DNA from: Desulfuromonadales bacterium
GTDB lineage: Bacteria; Desulfobacterota; Desulfuromonadia; Desulfuromonadales; Geopsychrobacteraceae
Reading direction: 5' to 3'
NCBI GenBank assembly: GCA_019429255.1
Contig: JAHYIY010000013.1
Location: 1-60,000 of the forward strand
DNA: 60,000 bases
Shown: in pieces, positions 1 through 9,036 of the stretch
How the letters are laid out: each line of letters opens with the position of its first letter
Position numbering within the stretch: the stretch's first letter is position 1
Program-made: the position numbers and the translations under genes
The notes under the pieces: generated by a model
What the model was told of the DNA's origin: nothing
Seen by the model: the letters and a program-made list of their open reading frames with translations, nothing else
Database searches by the model: none

Positions 1-161
1 CTGCTTACTGCTTACTGCTCACTGCTCACTGCTTACTGCTTACTGCTTACTGCTTACTGCTTACTGCTTACTGCTCACTGCTCACTGCTTACTGCTCACT
101 GCTTACTGCTTACTGCTTACTGCTTACTGCTTACTGCTTACTGCTCACTGCTCACTGCTCA
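1..161. repeat. Heptamer minisatellite, 23 copies of CTGCTYA
   Basis: Twenty-three perfect head-to-tail copies of a 7-bp unit alternate between CTGCTTA and CTGCTCA with no indels. The T/C order is TTCCTTTTTTCCTCTTTTTTCCC, so a higher-order block (six T units then two or three C units) has itself been duplicated. The array begins at the window edge and may extend further left. It is followed by degenerate continuation (CGGATCACTGATTTTCC) to about 180. No gene is visible from 1 to 527. A period of 7 is not a multiple of 3, so the array would shift frame if translated. Confidence 0.95.
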
Positions 162-293
162 CGGATCACTGATTTTCCACTCCCCACTCCCTGACTACAA
201 TTCCCCTGGTATCTTCGTGTGAGATGGGTTTTGTGTTCTATCTTCTACCCCAAAACAATGATAATATTCAGTTTTTTTACTTGATAAGCGCCA

Positions 294-435
294 CAATCTT
301 CCGCTCTACTCTGAAAAGTCGTCACTCTCGCGAAAGCGGGAGTCCATGAATCTGAGCACCCCCCCTGGATACCCGCCCTCGCGGGTATGACGTGCATTGT
401 CGTTAGACACAGCGGAAGATCAGTACTCATCAGAT
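294..435. repeat. Dispersed 142-bp intergenic repeat, copy 1
   Basis: This stretch aligns without gaps to 39901-40042, with shared blocks such as CAATCTTCCGCTCTACTCTG and ACTCATCAGAT at the ends. The core carries the G+C-rich palindromic segments (CGCGAAAGCG; CCCGCCCTCGCGGG) typical of the widespread bacterial intergenic repeat whose false translation reads PARAGIQ/WTPAFARVT. A short apparent reading frame across it on the minus strand is therefore a repeat artefact. The copy sits just upstream of the acyl-CoA synthetase leader. Confidence 0.88.
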
Positions 436-527
436 TTTTTTATGGACTGTCTCCGGATGGAAACGGCATTATGTTCATCCGGGGTTACCGGATGAAGACT
501 ACTTATCATACCGCAGGAGTTATCATC

Positions 528-2399
528 GTGCAGAGAATCGACCAGGTCATTCAGGCCAGTTGTATAAAACATGCGCAGCAGGTGGCATTTAAGCATAAAG
601 TCAATGGCCAGTGGAAGGATGTTTCCTATGCCCGTTTCTGGGATAATGTCGAAAAACTGGCGGCAGGGTTGCAGCAACTCGACATCAAAGAGATGGCGCA
701 TGTAGCGATTCTTGCACCTTCGTCACCGCGCTGGGTCACTTCCTATCTGGCCATCCTCCATGCCGGCTGCGTTGCCGTACCGATTGACAAGGAGCTTAAA
801 GCAGCGGAACTGCGCCATATCCTCGCTGATTCCGATACCCAGGCGATCATTGTCGGCCAGGCACAGTTTGACACCTTGCTGGAAATCATTGATGACCTGC
901 CCGACCTGAAGAGGATCATTCTCATCGACACCCCGATTGAAGAGATGGGGGATCAGAGCGATATCATTGAAACCATGCAGGAGCTTAAATCCCTGTGGCA
1001 GCTTCTGGTCGTCGACCTCAACATCACTCCGGAACGGCGCGAACCTCTTGAAATGGCCGCCGAGCAATTACGTCAACTGGTTACCAGCGTCCCAGAGACC
1101 AATGAGTCCTCTGAAAAAAAGAAAAAAAAGCGTCATTTTTTATCCGATACGGAGCTGATCCGCAATCGGTTACTTAAAGAAAAAAGGCTGTTTTCGTACA
1201 AAGCCATTTTTTCTGATGACCCCGTGGTTACCGGCAGCGCCACTGCTGATCAGCGCGCTGTCATCCTTTACACCTCAGGCACGACCGGTCGTTCCAAGGG
1301 GGCGATGCTCAGCCATCGTAATATTGTCAGCAACATTGAGGGCGCCCAGCTTCATTTTAAGCTCGACAACTCCATTGCTACCCTGTCTTTTCTGCCGATC
1401 AACCACGTGTTTGAACAGGTCTGCGGCATTCTTCTCCCCCTGGCCCTGGGTGGCCGGATCAGTTTTGCCGAATCGATCAAGAAACTGGGGGACAATCTCA
1501 ATGAAATCAAACCGACCTTCCTGCTTGGCGTGCCGGCAGTCTATCGACTCCTGTACGACCGCATCATGAAAAAAATCGACACCAAACCCACATCGCGCAT
1601 GCTCTATAAATTTGCGTTGACCCGCAAAATTGTCGCTGCCAATGTCAAAAAGGCGGTGGGCGAACACACCACCTTTGTCAGCGGTGGCGCTGCCCTGGAT
1701 CCGGCAATCTCTGAAGGGTTCCGTAACCTGGGGCTGACCCTCTATCAGGGTTACGGCATCACCGAGACCTCACCGGTCATTGCCGCGGAAAGTCCCTTTA
1801 ACAGCAAGCCAGGCACAGTTGGTGAAACCTTGAAGGATGTGGAGGTGCGGATTGACAAACCTAACCCTGATGGCGAGGGAGAAATTCTGGTCAAAGGCCC
1901 CAATGTCATGCTCGGCTACTACAATAATGAGGCGGCAACAACTGAGGTTCTCCAGGATGGCTGGTACCGTACCGGCGATCTGGGCCGCATTGATACAAAC
2001 GGCATGCTCTCCATCTGCGGGCGGGTAAAGAATCTGATTGTGACCCCCAACGGCAAGAACGTTTACCCGGAAGAAGTGGAAAATCAACTGCTTAAAAGCC
2101 CTTATATTGCCGAAATCATGGTCTACGGCCATCGTATCGGCAAGACGGCTGAGGAGGTATACGCCGTCGTCTTCCCCGATGAAGAGGCCCTGTTTACCCT
2201 GGCGCGGGAGCAGAAGGACAAGCCTCTTGCTGCCGGAGAAATTGAAAATTTGATCCGCCGCGAGATTCAGACCTATGGCAAGGAACTCGCCGACTACAAA
2301 CGGGTGAAAAAATTCACCCTGCGCGAGGATGAATTCCCGAAAACCACCACCCGTAAGATCAAGCGCTATATTGTTGAACCGGAAATATCGACGAACTAA
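528..2399 (+). CDS. Long-chain fatty-acid-CoA ligase (AMP-binding family)
   Basis: Predicted to activate a fatty acid with ATP to an acyl-adenylate and transfer it to CoA, probably at the inner membrane face. The 623-residue protein has the ANL-family signature ILYTSGTTGRSKGAMLSH, a GYGITETSPV adenine-binding motif, the GWYRTGDLG hinge region and a C-terminal KTTTRKIKR lysine motif. The frame is open further upstream, but GTG at 528 follows CAGGAG at 514-519 with an 8-nt spacing and begins the alignable protein; ATG at 492 is the alternative. An insertion rich in lysine (ESSEKKKKKR, about residue 190) separates the first lobe from the P-loop. It is monocistronic, ending in the hairpin at 2553-2590. 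Acyl chain length cannot be told from sequence. Confidence 0.88.
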   Translation: MQRIDQVIQASCIKHAQQVAFKHKVNGQWKDVSYARFWDNVEKLAAGLQQLDIKEMAHVAILAPSSPRWVTSYLAILHAGCVAVPIDKELKAAELRHILADSDTQAIIVGQAQFDTLLEIIDDLPDLKRIILIDTPIEEMGDQSDIIETMQELKSLWQLLVVDLNITPERREPLEMAAEQLRQLVTSVPETNESSEKKKKKRHFLSDTELIRNRLLKEKRLFSYKAIFSDDPVVTGSATADQRAVILYTSGTTGRSKGAMLSHRNIVSNIEGAQLHFKLDNSIATLSFLPINHVFEQVCGILLPLALGGRISFAESIKKLGDNLNEIKPTFLLGVPAVYRLLYDRIMKKIDTKPTSRMLYKFALTRKIVAANVKKAVGEHTTFVSGGAALDPAISEGFRNLGLTLYQGYGITETSPVIAAESPFNSKPGTVGETLKDVEVRIDKPNPDGEGEILVKGPNVMLGYYNNEAATTEVLQDGWYRTGDLGRIDTNGMLSICGRVKNLIVTPNGKNVYPEEVENQLLKSPYIAEIMVYGHRIGKTAEEVYAVVFPDEEALFTLAREQKDKPLAAGEIENLIRREIQTYGKELADYKRVKKFTLREDEFPKTTTRKIKRYIVEPEISTN

Positions 2400-2552
2400 A
2401 AAATTTTAAAAAAACAGTTTTTTTTAAAAAAAACCATTCCCAGTCAGATTTTTTTCAGAACTCCTGATTATAGTGATACGCAATCAGGAACTGAACCGAT
2501 GGCAATGCACTCTACATTGTATGGGACTTAGCAATGGGTTCGGAGGGGGGGG

Positions 2553-2590
2553 GAGCTCCCATCCTGAAAAAGGATGGGAGCTCTTTTTTT
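2553..2590 (+). terminator. Rho-independent terminator after the acyl-CoA ligase
   Basis: A perfect 12-bp stem (GAGCTCCCATCC 2553-2564 with GGATGGGAGCTC 2572-2583) encloses a 7-nt loop and is followed by T7 at 2584-2590. The T-run lies only on the plus-strand side, so it terminates the rightward transcript before it runs into convergent hom. The interval 2400-2460 also holds A/T tracts of no clear role. Confidence 0.93.
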
Positions 2591-2599
2591 GCGACCCTT

Positions 2600-3913
2600 T
2601 TAACCTAGATCATGCTCGACCCGGATCAGTCGCGGGGGTTGGCAGGTGATGTCAAACGCTTCGATCTCTTTTAACGCTTTGACGATATCTGCTTCCTTGG
2701 CGGCGTGGGTCATCAGAACAATGGGGACACAGTCGGCATCGTGGCGCTCGGGCTGGATCATCGACTGAATGCTGATGTTATGATCGCCAAGGCACCCGGC
2801 AATCCTGGCCAATACTCCCGGCTGATCAAGGCTCTTGAAGTGCAGGTAGTAGTGGCTGACGATGTCACTCATCGGCTGAATCGGTAACGCCTGCACCGCC
2901 GTTTCACAACACCCCATAATCGGCACACGCAGACGCGCACCGCTGAGGATATCGCGGCCGATGGCCATGACATCGCCCATGACCGCACTGGCGGTGGGAT
3001 CCATACCGGCACCACTGCCGTAAAGCAGGGTCGGACCGACAAAATCACCGATCAGGCGCACGGCATTAAAGGCACCATCCACTTCGGCGAGTTGATCCTC
3101 TGCCGGAATCATGGTCGGATGGACCCGCACCTCAATCTGATCACCATGATTCTTGCCGATCGCCAGCAGTTTAATCTTGTACCCCATCTGCTTGGCAAAA
3201 CTGATGTCGACGGCATCGATATTGCTGATCCCCTCAATATAGACCTGATCAAAATCGACCCTGGTACCGAAACACAGCCCACTGAGCAAGGCGATCTTGT
3301 GGGCGGTATCTACCCCTTCAATATCAAAGGTCGGGTCGGCTTCGGCATAGCCCAGTTGCTGCGCCTCTTTGAGTACTGCGGCAAATTCACTACCCTGATC
3401 GGTCATTTTGGAGAGGATGTAGTTACAGGTGCCGTTGAGAATGCCGAGCACTGAACTGAAACGGTTAGCGCAAAGGCTCTCCTTGATCGGTGAGATCACC
3501 GGAATGCCACCACCGACAGCGGCTTCAAACATGACCGAGACACCAGCCTTGTTGGCGGCGGCGATAATTTCCTGGCCGTGGACGGCCATCAGCGCTTTAT
3601 TGGCGGTGACAATATGCTTGCCGTTGGCAATGGCTTTGAGCAGAAAACTTTTCGCCGGCTCATAACCGCCGATCAGTTCGATAACCAGATCAATATCGGG
3701 ATGATTGACAACATCGTCAACGTTGGTGGTCAACATGCCTTGCGCCACCTGCACGCCACGATCGGTAGTAATATCCAGATCGGCAATTCTCAGTAATTGC
3801 ACCGGCGCACCCAGGCGCTGCTGAATCACATCCGCATTTTTTTGTAATACCCTGACCACCCCGGTACCAATGGTACCGAAGCCGAGCAGACCGATATTGA
3901 TGGCTTTCTTCAT
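2600..3913 (-). CDS. hom: Homoserine dehydrogenase
   Basis: Reduces aspartate-4-semialdehyde to homoserine with NAD(P)H, the branch point to threonine, methionine and isoleucine. The 437-residue protein starts with the nucleotide-binding motif GLLGFGTIGTGVV, has the catalytic-domain segments NGTCNYILSKM and YAEADPTFDIEGVDTAHK, and ends in an ACT domain (from about residue 355, HFKSLDQPGVLARIAGCLGDHNI) that usually binds the feedback inhibitor threonine. It is the monofunctional form without an aspartokinase domain. The start is supported by TTAAGGAGATAAAAC before ATG. It is the last gene of the leftward block and is separated from nusB by an inserted repeat element. Confidence 0.96.
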   Translation of the reverse strand: MKKAINIGLLGFGTIGTGVVRVLQKNADVIQQRLGAPVQLLRIADLDITTDRGVQVAQGMLTTNVDDVVNHPDIDLVIELIGGYEPAKSFLLKAIANGKHIVTANKALMAVHGQEIIAAANKAGVSVMFEAAVGGGIPVISPIKESLCANRFSSVLGILNGTCNYILSKMTDQGSEFAAVLKEAQQLGYAEADPTFDIEGVDTAHKIALLSGLCFGTRVDFDQVYIEGISNIDAVDISFAKQMGYKIKLLAIGKNHGDQIEVRVHPTMIPAEDQLAEVDGAFNAVRLIGDFVGPTLLYGSGAGMDPTASAVMGDVMAIGRDILSGARLRVPIMGCCETAVQALPIQPMSDIVSHYYLHFKSLDQPGVLARIAGCLGDHNISIQSMIQPERHDADCVPIVLMTHAAKEADIVKALKEIEAFDITCQPPRLIRVEHDLG

Positions 3914-3946
3914 GTTTTATCTCCTTAAAAACTCTATATCAATCAT

Positions 3947-4097
3947 GATGCTTTCGCAAAAAGTATCATTTTGGATGGATAAGCAAAAAGCGCCAAATAC
4001 AAGGCGCGCTTGTTGAGCAATGAGGCGTACTTACGTACGTCAAAGCAGTGAAATAAACGCAGCAACGCAGCAGTTGGTGAGTTTTTGCGACGCCATC
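3947..4097. mobile_element. MITE-like palindromic element with candidate target duplication
   Basis: A 151-bp non-coding element between hom and nusB. Its ends are imperfect inverted repeats (GATGCTTTCGCAAAAAGT at the left; the complement of AGTTTTTGCGACGCCATC at the right, about 14 of 18 matching). The interior carries GGCGCG and ACGTACGT palindromic segments. The 9-mer ATCAATCAT occurs at 3938-3946 and again at 4095-4103, consistent with a target duplication that overlaps the element end. A partial relative lies at 37276-37313. No transposase is encoded, so mobility would need a partner in trans. Confidence 0.6.
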
Positions 4098-4110
4098 AAT
4101 CATACTGATG

Positions 4111-4578
4111 TTACGCTGCATTGATGTGTTGGGCGATTTTATCCAGCAGTCCGTTGATAAAAGTGGGTGATTCTTTGGTGCCGTAACGCTTGGCGATTTC
4201 GATCGCCTCATTCAGGGTTACTGCTGTCGGGATATCGGGAAGAAACAGCAACTCGAAGGTCGCCAACCGCAACAGGGCCAGATCAACCGGCGCCATGCGC
4301 ATCAGCGACCAGTTGTGGGCAACGGCCGCGATCCGTTCATCGAGCAGGGGGCGCTGCTCCAGCACCCCGCGCACCAGTTTTTCGGTAAACAGCCGCACTG
4401 CTTCGGGAACCGGCGGTGCTCCTTGTTCGAAGGGTTCACCGAGGATATCTTCAGAATAGTGCAGATTGTTCCAGAAATTTTCCAGAATCCGCTCGGTGTC
4501 AATCTGCTCGTCCTGGAATTTATGGGCAAAGAGAATTTTCAGGGCATATTCGCGCCCGCGCCGCCGGTTATTATTCAT
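4111..4578 (-). CDS. nusB: Transcription antitermination factor NusB
   Basis: NusB binds boxA RNA with NusE (S10) and promotes antitermination of rRNA operons. The 155-residue protein opens with a basic arginine-rich stretch ([20 protein letters not shown]) and has the family motifs [32 protein letters not shown] and FINGLLDKI. Its start lies inside the 3' end of ribH (8-bp overlap), so the two are probably translationally coupled. The ribH-nusB pairing is a common bacterial arrangement. Confidence 0.96.
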   Translation of the reverse strand: MNNNRRRGREYALKILFAHKFQDEQIDTERILENFWNNLHYSEDILGEPFEQGAPPVPEAVRLFTEKLVRGVLEQRPLLDERIAAVAHNWSLMRMAPVDLALLRLATFELLFLPDIPTAVTLNEAIEIAKRYGTKESPTFINGLLDKIAQHINAA

Positions 4579-5047
4579 CGGCGTTGAATGCTCCCAGCAG
4601 ATTCACCATTTCCAGCGCACTCATGGCAGCTTCGGCCCCTTTGTTTCCGGCCTTGGTCCCGGCCCGTTCAATCGCCTGTTCAACCGAGTCAGTAGTCAGC
4701 ACGCCAAAGGCCACCGGCAGGCCGGCCTCCAACGATACCTGCGCCACCCCTTTGGTGACTTCGGAACTGATATATTCAAAATGCGGGGTGCCGCCGCGAA
4801 TCACGGCACCCAGACACAAGAGCGCATCAAACTTGTTTGATGCCGCCATCTGCTTCGCCATCAGCGGTATTTCAAAAGCACCGGGCACCTTCACCACGGT
4901 TAACTGCGCCTCGTCGGCACCATGGCGGATCAGGGTGTCGATCGCACCTTCCAACAGGCGTTCAGAGATAAAGCTGTTGAAACGGCTGACAATAAGACCG
5001 AAACGAAAGTTACCGGCAGCGAGTTTTCCTTCAATGATCTTTGGCAT
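4571..5047 (-). CDS. ribH: 6,7-dimethyl-8-ribityllumazine synthase
   Basis: Condenses 5-amino-6-ribitylamino-uracil with 3,4-dihydroxy-2-butanone 4-phosphate to lumazine, the penultimate step to riboflavin. At 158 residues it is family length and shows [35 protein letters not shown] and the [25 protein letters not shown] motif. A clear GGAGC precedes ATG. It receives one substrate from RibAB (gene immediately upstream) and passes product to RibE. Confidence 0.97.
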   Translation of the reverse strand: MPKIIEGKLAAGNFRFGLIVSRFNSFISERLLEGAIDTLIRHGADEAQLTVVKVPGAFEIPLMAKQMAASNKFDALLCLGAVIRGGTPHFEYISSEVTKGVAQVSLEAGLPVAFGVLTTDSVEQAIERAGTKAGNKGAEAAMSALEMVNLLGAFNADE

Positions 5048-5067
5048 CTGAAAGCTCCTTTAGCGGA

Positions 5068-6273
5068 CTATATATTTTCGAGCAAGTGCCCCATTTTTTC
5101 ACGTTTGGTTTTCAGGTAATTGATGTTGGATCCCTGGGCAGGAATCTCAAGACCAACCCGTTCTACCACCTCGAGACCGTAGCCTTCAAGGCCGATAATT
5201 TTTTTAGGATTGTTGGTCATCAAACGGATCTTGCGTACCCCCAGGTCAGCGAGAATCTGGGCACCGATGCCGTAGTCACGCAAATCAGCAGCAAATCCAA
5301 GCATGTGGTTGGCCTCGACCGTATCGTGCCCCTGATCCTGCAAGGCATAGGCTTTGAATTTGTTAATCAGGCCGATACCGCGCCCTTCCTGACGCATATA
5401 GAGGACAACCCCTGTTCCTTCCGCGCCGATGCGATCCATCGCAGTGTGGAGCTGATTGCCGCAATCACAGCGCGCCGAGGCAAAGACATCGCCGGTCAGA
5501 CACTCAGAATGGACCCGCACCAGCACCGGCTTTTCAGGATCGATGGTACCTTTGACCAGGGCAATATGATGGGCGTTATCAACCTCGTTTTCATAGATAA
5601 TTGCGTTAAAGGGGCCGCCATGGGGCGTTGGCATCCTGGTTTCGGCGGCGCGCCGCACCAGCAGTTCCTTGCGCATCCGATAGGCGACGATGTCAGCAAT
5701 GGAAATGATTTTCAGATCGTGCTCTAGGGCAAACACCTCGAGTTGCGGCATACGCGCCATGGTGCCGTCTTCGTTCATGATCTCGCAGATGACCCCGGCC
5801 GGCTTGAGCCCGGCCAGGCGCGCCAGATCAACCGAACCTTCCGTCTGGCCGGCGCGCACCATCACGCCGCCTTTTTTGGCCCGCAAGGGGAAAATATGTC
5901 CCGGACGGGCCAGGTCCCCGGCGGCAGTTTCATCAGCAACAGCTACGGCAACAGTACGGGCGCGGTCGGCGGCGGAGATACCGGTGGTCACCCCTTTGCG
6001 CGCTTCAATACTGACAGTAAAAGCGGTACCGAAGGACGAGCTGTTGTTAGTGACCATCAGCGGCAACTCAAGCTCATCAGCGCGTTCTTCGGTCAATGAC
6101 AGGCAGATCAAACCCCGCCCATGACGGGCCATAAAATTGATCGCTTCCGGCGTCACCAGCTCGGCGGCGATGACCAGATCGCCTTCGTTCTCGCGATCTT
6201 CATCATCAACCAGAATCACCATTTTACCGTGACGGATATCCTCCAGAGCGGCATCGATTTTTGCTATCGTCAT
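5068..6273 (-). CDS. ribBA: Bifunctional DHBP synthase / GTP cyclohydrolase II
   Basis: Fusion of the two enzymes that open the riboflavin pathway. Residues 1 to about 205 are RibB (ribulose 5-phosphate to dihydroxybutanone phosphate) with the acidic metal loop [12 protein letters not shown] near residue 22 and the [11 protein letters not shown] segment. Residues about 206-401 are RibA (GTP to a pyrimidine intermediate) with the zinc site [20 protein letters not shown] and the RQEGRGIGL motif. Both active sites look intact. AAAGGAAAG precedes ATG. It lies between ribE and ribH in the operon. Confidence 0.96.
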   Translation of the reverse strand: MTIAKIDAALEDIRHGKMVILVDDEDRENEGDLVIAAELVTPEAINFMARHGRGLICLSLTEERADELELPLMVTNNSSSFGTAFTVSIEARKGVTTGISAADRARTVAVAVADETAAGDLARPGHIFPLRAKKGGVMVRAGQTEGSVDLARLAGLKPAGVICEIMNEDGTMARMPQLEVFALEHDLKIISIADIVAYRMRKELLVRRAAETRMPTPHGGPFNAIIYENEVDNAHHIALVKGTIDPEKPVLVRVHSECLTGDVFASARCDCGNQLHTAMDRIGAEGTGVVLYMRQEGRGIGLINKFKAYALQDQGHDTVEANHMLGFAADLRDYGIGAQILADLGVRKIRLMTNNPKKIIGLEGYGLEVVERVGLEIPAQGSNINYLKTKREKMGHLLENI

Positions 6274-6335
6274 TACTGCTTTCCTTTATGTTGCGATATT
6301 TAAATCAGGGTGGCGGAATAAAATTGAGATTTATC

Positions 6336-6983
6336 TCACAGAAACCCGTTTTTAGCAAGAAACTCACGGCTCAATGACCCGCCGTTCGCTCCGCCCGGGT
6401 GCGCAACAAAACGCTCGACATAACGGCCGATCAGGTCGGTTTCAATGTTGACCGGGTCACCAACACGGCGCTCTTTCAGGCAGGTCTGCTCCAGGGAATG
6501 GGGAATGACCATGATGCTGAAGCGGTCGTTAAACACCTGATTGACGGTCAGGCTGACTCCGTCGATAGCGACCGAGCCTTTGGCAACGACATAGCGCAGG
6601 GCCGGCGCCGGTGCGGCAAACTCGAAATATACCGCGTTGTGTTCTTTGCGTTTTTGCCGCACCGTACCAACACAGTCGACATGACCGGCGACCAGATGAC
6701 CGCCAAGACGGTCACTAAGGCGCAGGGCCCGTTCGAGATTGACGGCGGTACGCGGCGGTAATGATCCCAGCGTGGTTGTCCGCAGGGTTTCCGGCGACAC
6801 ATCAAGGCTAAAGCTGTCGCTATCCCATCCGGTGACGGTGAGGCAAACACCATTGACGGCTATGCTCTCCCCCAGGCACAGGTCATCGTGCACCAGTGCG
6901 CTGCTAATCCATAACGTCCCGGCATCAGCGCTACCCTCAATAGTGCGCACCTGGCCAATAGCTTGAATCAGTCCAGTAAACAT
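6336..6983 (-). CDS. ribE: Riboflavin synthase, alpha chain
   Basis: Dismutates two lumazine molecules to riboflavin. The 215-residue protein has two lumazine-binding repeats: the first starts MFTGLIQAIGQV and contains IAVNGVCLTV; the second contains GHLVAGHVDCVGTV and VAIDGVSLTVNQV. It has a good AAGGTG ribosome site 7 nt before ATG. It overlaps the end of ribD by 16 bp, which suggests coupled translation. No FMN riboswitch is seen ahead of any rib gene here. Confidence 0.96.
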   Translation of the reverse strand: MFTGLIQAIGQVRTIEGSADAGTLWISSALVHDDLCLGESIAVNGVCLTVTGWDSDSFSLDVSPETLRTTTLGSLPPRTAVNLERALRLSDRLGGHLVAGHVDCVGTVRQKRKEHNAVYFEFAAPAPALRYVVAKGSVAIDGVSLTVNQVFNDRFSIMVIPHSLEQTCLKERRVGDPVNIETDLIGRYVERFVAHPGGANGGSLSREFLAKNGFL

Positions 6984-8092
6984 GTCTGCACCTTTGCCCT
7001 AATCAACAGATCAGTCCCCGATGTTTCGTGGCGCATATCGTCGAGCATGGCGCTGTCAGCCATCAGGGTTGTGCCGCTACCGGCGAACAGACCCCTGGTT
7101 GGACAACCACCGACCAGGCGTGGCGCCACAAAGACCATCAGTTCATCAATCAGACACTCTTGCCAGGCGGATGTGGCCAGGGTACTGCCGCCTTCCAGCA
7201 GCAGATGCTGGATCTGACGACGACCAAGTTCGTCCCACAGGGCCGGCAGATTGACAAGACCAGCGTCATCGGTGGGCAATAGCAGCACCTCGGCTCCTGC
7301 CGCCGTTAAGGCATTGATTCGCGCGCTGTCCTCACAACCGGTGGCGATCAGGGTCGCTGCCGTCGAGTCTTGCGTCAGCATCTTCGCCGACAGGGGAAAG
7401 CGTAAGCGGCTGTCAACGACAACACGCAAGGGGTCACGGGTCTGTTCACCTGGAAGGCGGACGTTGAGCAGCGGATCGTCCTTAAGTAGCGTTTCGATTC
7501 CCACCATAATAGCTTCGACCCGGTTACGCAAGCGATGCACCCGCAGACGGCTTTGTTCACAGGAGATCCAGCGCGAATCACCGATTGCGGTAGCCGTATG
7601 ACCATCAAGGGTCATGGCCGCCTTATAGATGGTCCAGGGGTGGCCGCTGCGTAAATGTTTACTGAAACCGGCGATCAAATCAGCCGCTTGGTCCTGACAT
7701 AAACCGACTTCAACGACGATTCCAGCCTCGCGCAGCAGTGAGATACCGGCGCCGGAAACCCGCGGATTGGGATCAATGATGGCAACAAAAGCGCGGCGAA
7801 TACCGGCAGCGATCAGCGCCCGGGCACAGGGTGGAGTGCGTCCGATATGGGAGCAGGGCTCGAGGGTGACATAGATATCCGCGCCCTGGGCATTGGCACC
7901 GGCCTGGTCAAGGGCGTAGACTTCAGCGTGGGGCATGCCGGCCTGAGGATGGAACCCCTCGCCGACAATCCGGCCATCCTTGACAATCACCGCTCCCACC
8001 GCCGGGTTGGGGGCGGTACGTCCCCTGCCCTGTTCAGCCAGCTCAAGGGCGCGCTGCATGTACATGTGATGGGAAGATGGAGAGTCAGTCAT
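6968..8092 (-). CDS. ribD: Bifunctional riboflavin deaminase/reductase RibD
   Basis: Carries out deamination of the GTP cyclohydrolase product and reduction of the ribosyl side chain. Residues 1 to about 145 form a cytidine-deaminase-like zinc domain (HAEVYAL and LEPCSHIGRTPPC motifs). The rest is the reductase domain (IYKAAMTLDGHTAT, DSRWIS, LLEGGSTLA). At 374 residues it is typical. The ATG at 8092 lacks a clear ribosome site; M10 is an alternative start. The 18 bp just upstream resemble the tail of the 3947-4097 repeat. Confidence 0.96.
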   Translation of the reverse strand: MTDSPSSHHMYMQRALELAEQGRGRTAPNPAVGAVIVKDGRIVGEGFHPQAGMPHAEVYALDQAGANAQGADIYVTLEPCSHIGRTPPCARALIAAGIRRAFVAIIDPNPRVSGAGISLLREAGIVVEVGLCQDQAADLIAGFSKHLRSGHPWTIYKAAMTLDGHTATAIGDSRWISCEQSRLRVHRLRNRVEAIMVGIETLLKDDPLLNVRLPGEQTRDPLRVVVDSRLRFPLSAKMLTQDSTAATLIATGCEDSARINALTAAGAEVLLLPTDDAGLVNLPALWDELGRRQIQHLLLEGGSTLATSAWQECLIDELMVFVAPRLVGGCPTRGLFAGSGTTLMADSAMLDDMRHETSGTDLLIRAKVQTCLLD

Positions 8093-8110
8093 GATGTTTT
8101 GGCGACGCCA

Positions 8111-8575
8111 TCACCCCTTGCCGGAGTTTTTGAGCAGATCGGTAAGCTCATTCATGAACTCATTGATATCCTTGAATTGACGGTACACCGAGGCAAAACG
8201 CACATAGGCGACTTCGTCGGTATCATGCAGGGCATCCATCACCGCTTCGCCGATCAGGCTGGCCGGAATTTCCTTATCACCACACTCTTGAAATTGTCGC
8301 TCAAGCTGGTCTACCAGGGCTTCAATCTGTTCCATGGAGACCGGACGCTTTTCGCAGGCGCGCTGCATGCCGGAAACAATCTTGGCGCGATCGAAGGGTT
8401 CACGGCGGCCATCTTTTTTGATGACATAGGGAAGAATTTCCTCTACCCGCTCATAGGTGGTAAAGCGCCGCTCGCACACTGGACATTCGCGCCGGCGGCG
8501 GACGTTATTGCCATCCTTGCCAAGGCGTGAATCAACCACCCGGGTATCTTCATGGCTACAGAACGGGCACTTCAT
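8111..8575 (-). CDS. nrdR: Transcriptional repressor NrdR
   Basis: Zinc-ribbon plus ATP-cone regulator that represses ribonucleotide reductase genes according to dATP/ATP level. The 154-residue protein has the zinc ribbon C3, C6, C31, C34 followed by RRFTTYE, then the ATP-cone (about residues 48-138, [22 protein letters not shown]). ATG overlaps the stop of the dCMP deaminase gene as ATGA. No ribonucleotide reductase gene lies in the window, so its targets are elsewhere. Confidence 0.97.
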   Translation of the reverse strand: MKCPFCSHEDTRVVDSRLGKDGNNVRRRRECPVCERRFTTYERVEEILPYVIKKDGRREPFDRAKIVSGMQRACEKRPVSMEQIEALVDQLERQFQECGDKEIPASLIGEAVMDALHDTDEVAYVRFASVYRQFKDINEFMNELTDLLKNSGKG

Positions 8576-9030
8576 GGCGCTGCTAGCGGCTGATACTGAT
8601 GATAGCGGATCCCGGCTTCACCAAGCATCTCCAGCGATAACTGATCGGGATAACCACGGCCATAGATGATTTCAGTCACCCCGGCATTAATCAGCATCTT
8701 GCTGCAAATAATACAGGGAGAATCTGTGCAGTAAAGGGTTGCATCGGCAATATTGGTGCCGTGCCGAGCCGCCTGAATGATGGCATTCTGTTCGGCATGC
8801 AGGCCACGACAGAGTTCATGACGCTCGCCGGAGGGAACCTGAAGCTGATCACGCAAGCAGCCGGTGACATCACAATGGGAGATGCCGGAGGGTACACCAT
8901 TATAGCCGGTTGCCAGAATATTCTTGTCCTTGACCAGCAGCGCCCCGACCTGACGGCGCAGACAGGTAGAACGGGTGGCTACCAGCTGAGTAATTTGCAT
9001 GAAATACTCATCCCAATCCGGACGAATCAT
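8572..9030 (-). CDS. Deoxycytidylate (dCMP) deaminase, ComEB family
   Basis: Predicted to deaminate dCMP to dUMP to feed thymidylate synthesis. The 152-residue protein has the zinc site H78-A-E80 and PC106IIC109, with the auxiliary GYNGVPSG loop and a cysteine/histidine cluster (HCDVTGC) common in this family. It starts 6 bp after glyA, so dUMP supply and the folate one-carbon supply for thymidylate synthesis are co-transcribed. No competence genes are nearby, so a dCMP role is favoured over a ComE role. Confidence 0.9.
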   Translation of the reverse strand: MIRPDWDEYFMQITQLVATRSTCLRRQVGALLVKDKNILATGYNGVPSGISHCDVTGCLRDQLQVPSGERHELCRGLHAEQNAIIQAARHGTNIADATLYCTDSPCIICSKMLINAGVTEIIYGRGYPDQLSLEMLGEAGIRYHQYQPLAAP

Positions 9031-9036
9031 TGAAAT

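Noticed and set aside
1-161. CRISPR-like array
   Set aside because: The 7-bp unit repeats with no spacers; it is a minisatellite.
245-430. Short minus-strand coding frame reading HVIPARAGIQ
   Set aside because: It translates the dispersed repeat at 294-435 and is a recurrent false gene.
5041-5727. 228-codon open frame on the plus strand
   Set aside because: Antisense shadow of ribBA without a ribosome site or recognisable domain.
5068-8100. FMN riboswitch for the rib genes
   Set aside because: The rib genes overlap or are closely spaced, and no conserved FMN-element segments were found.
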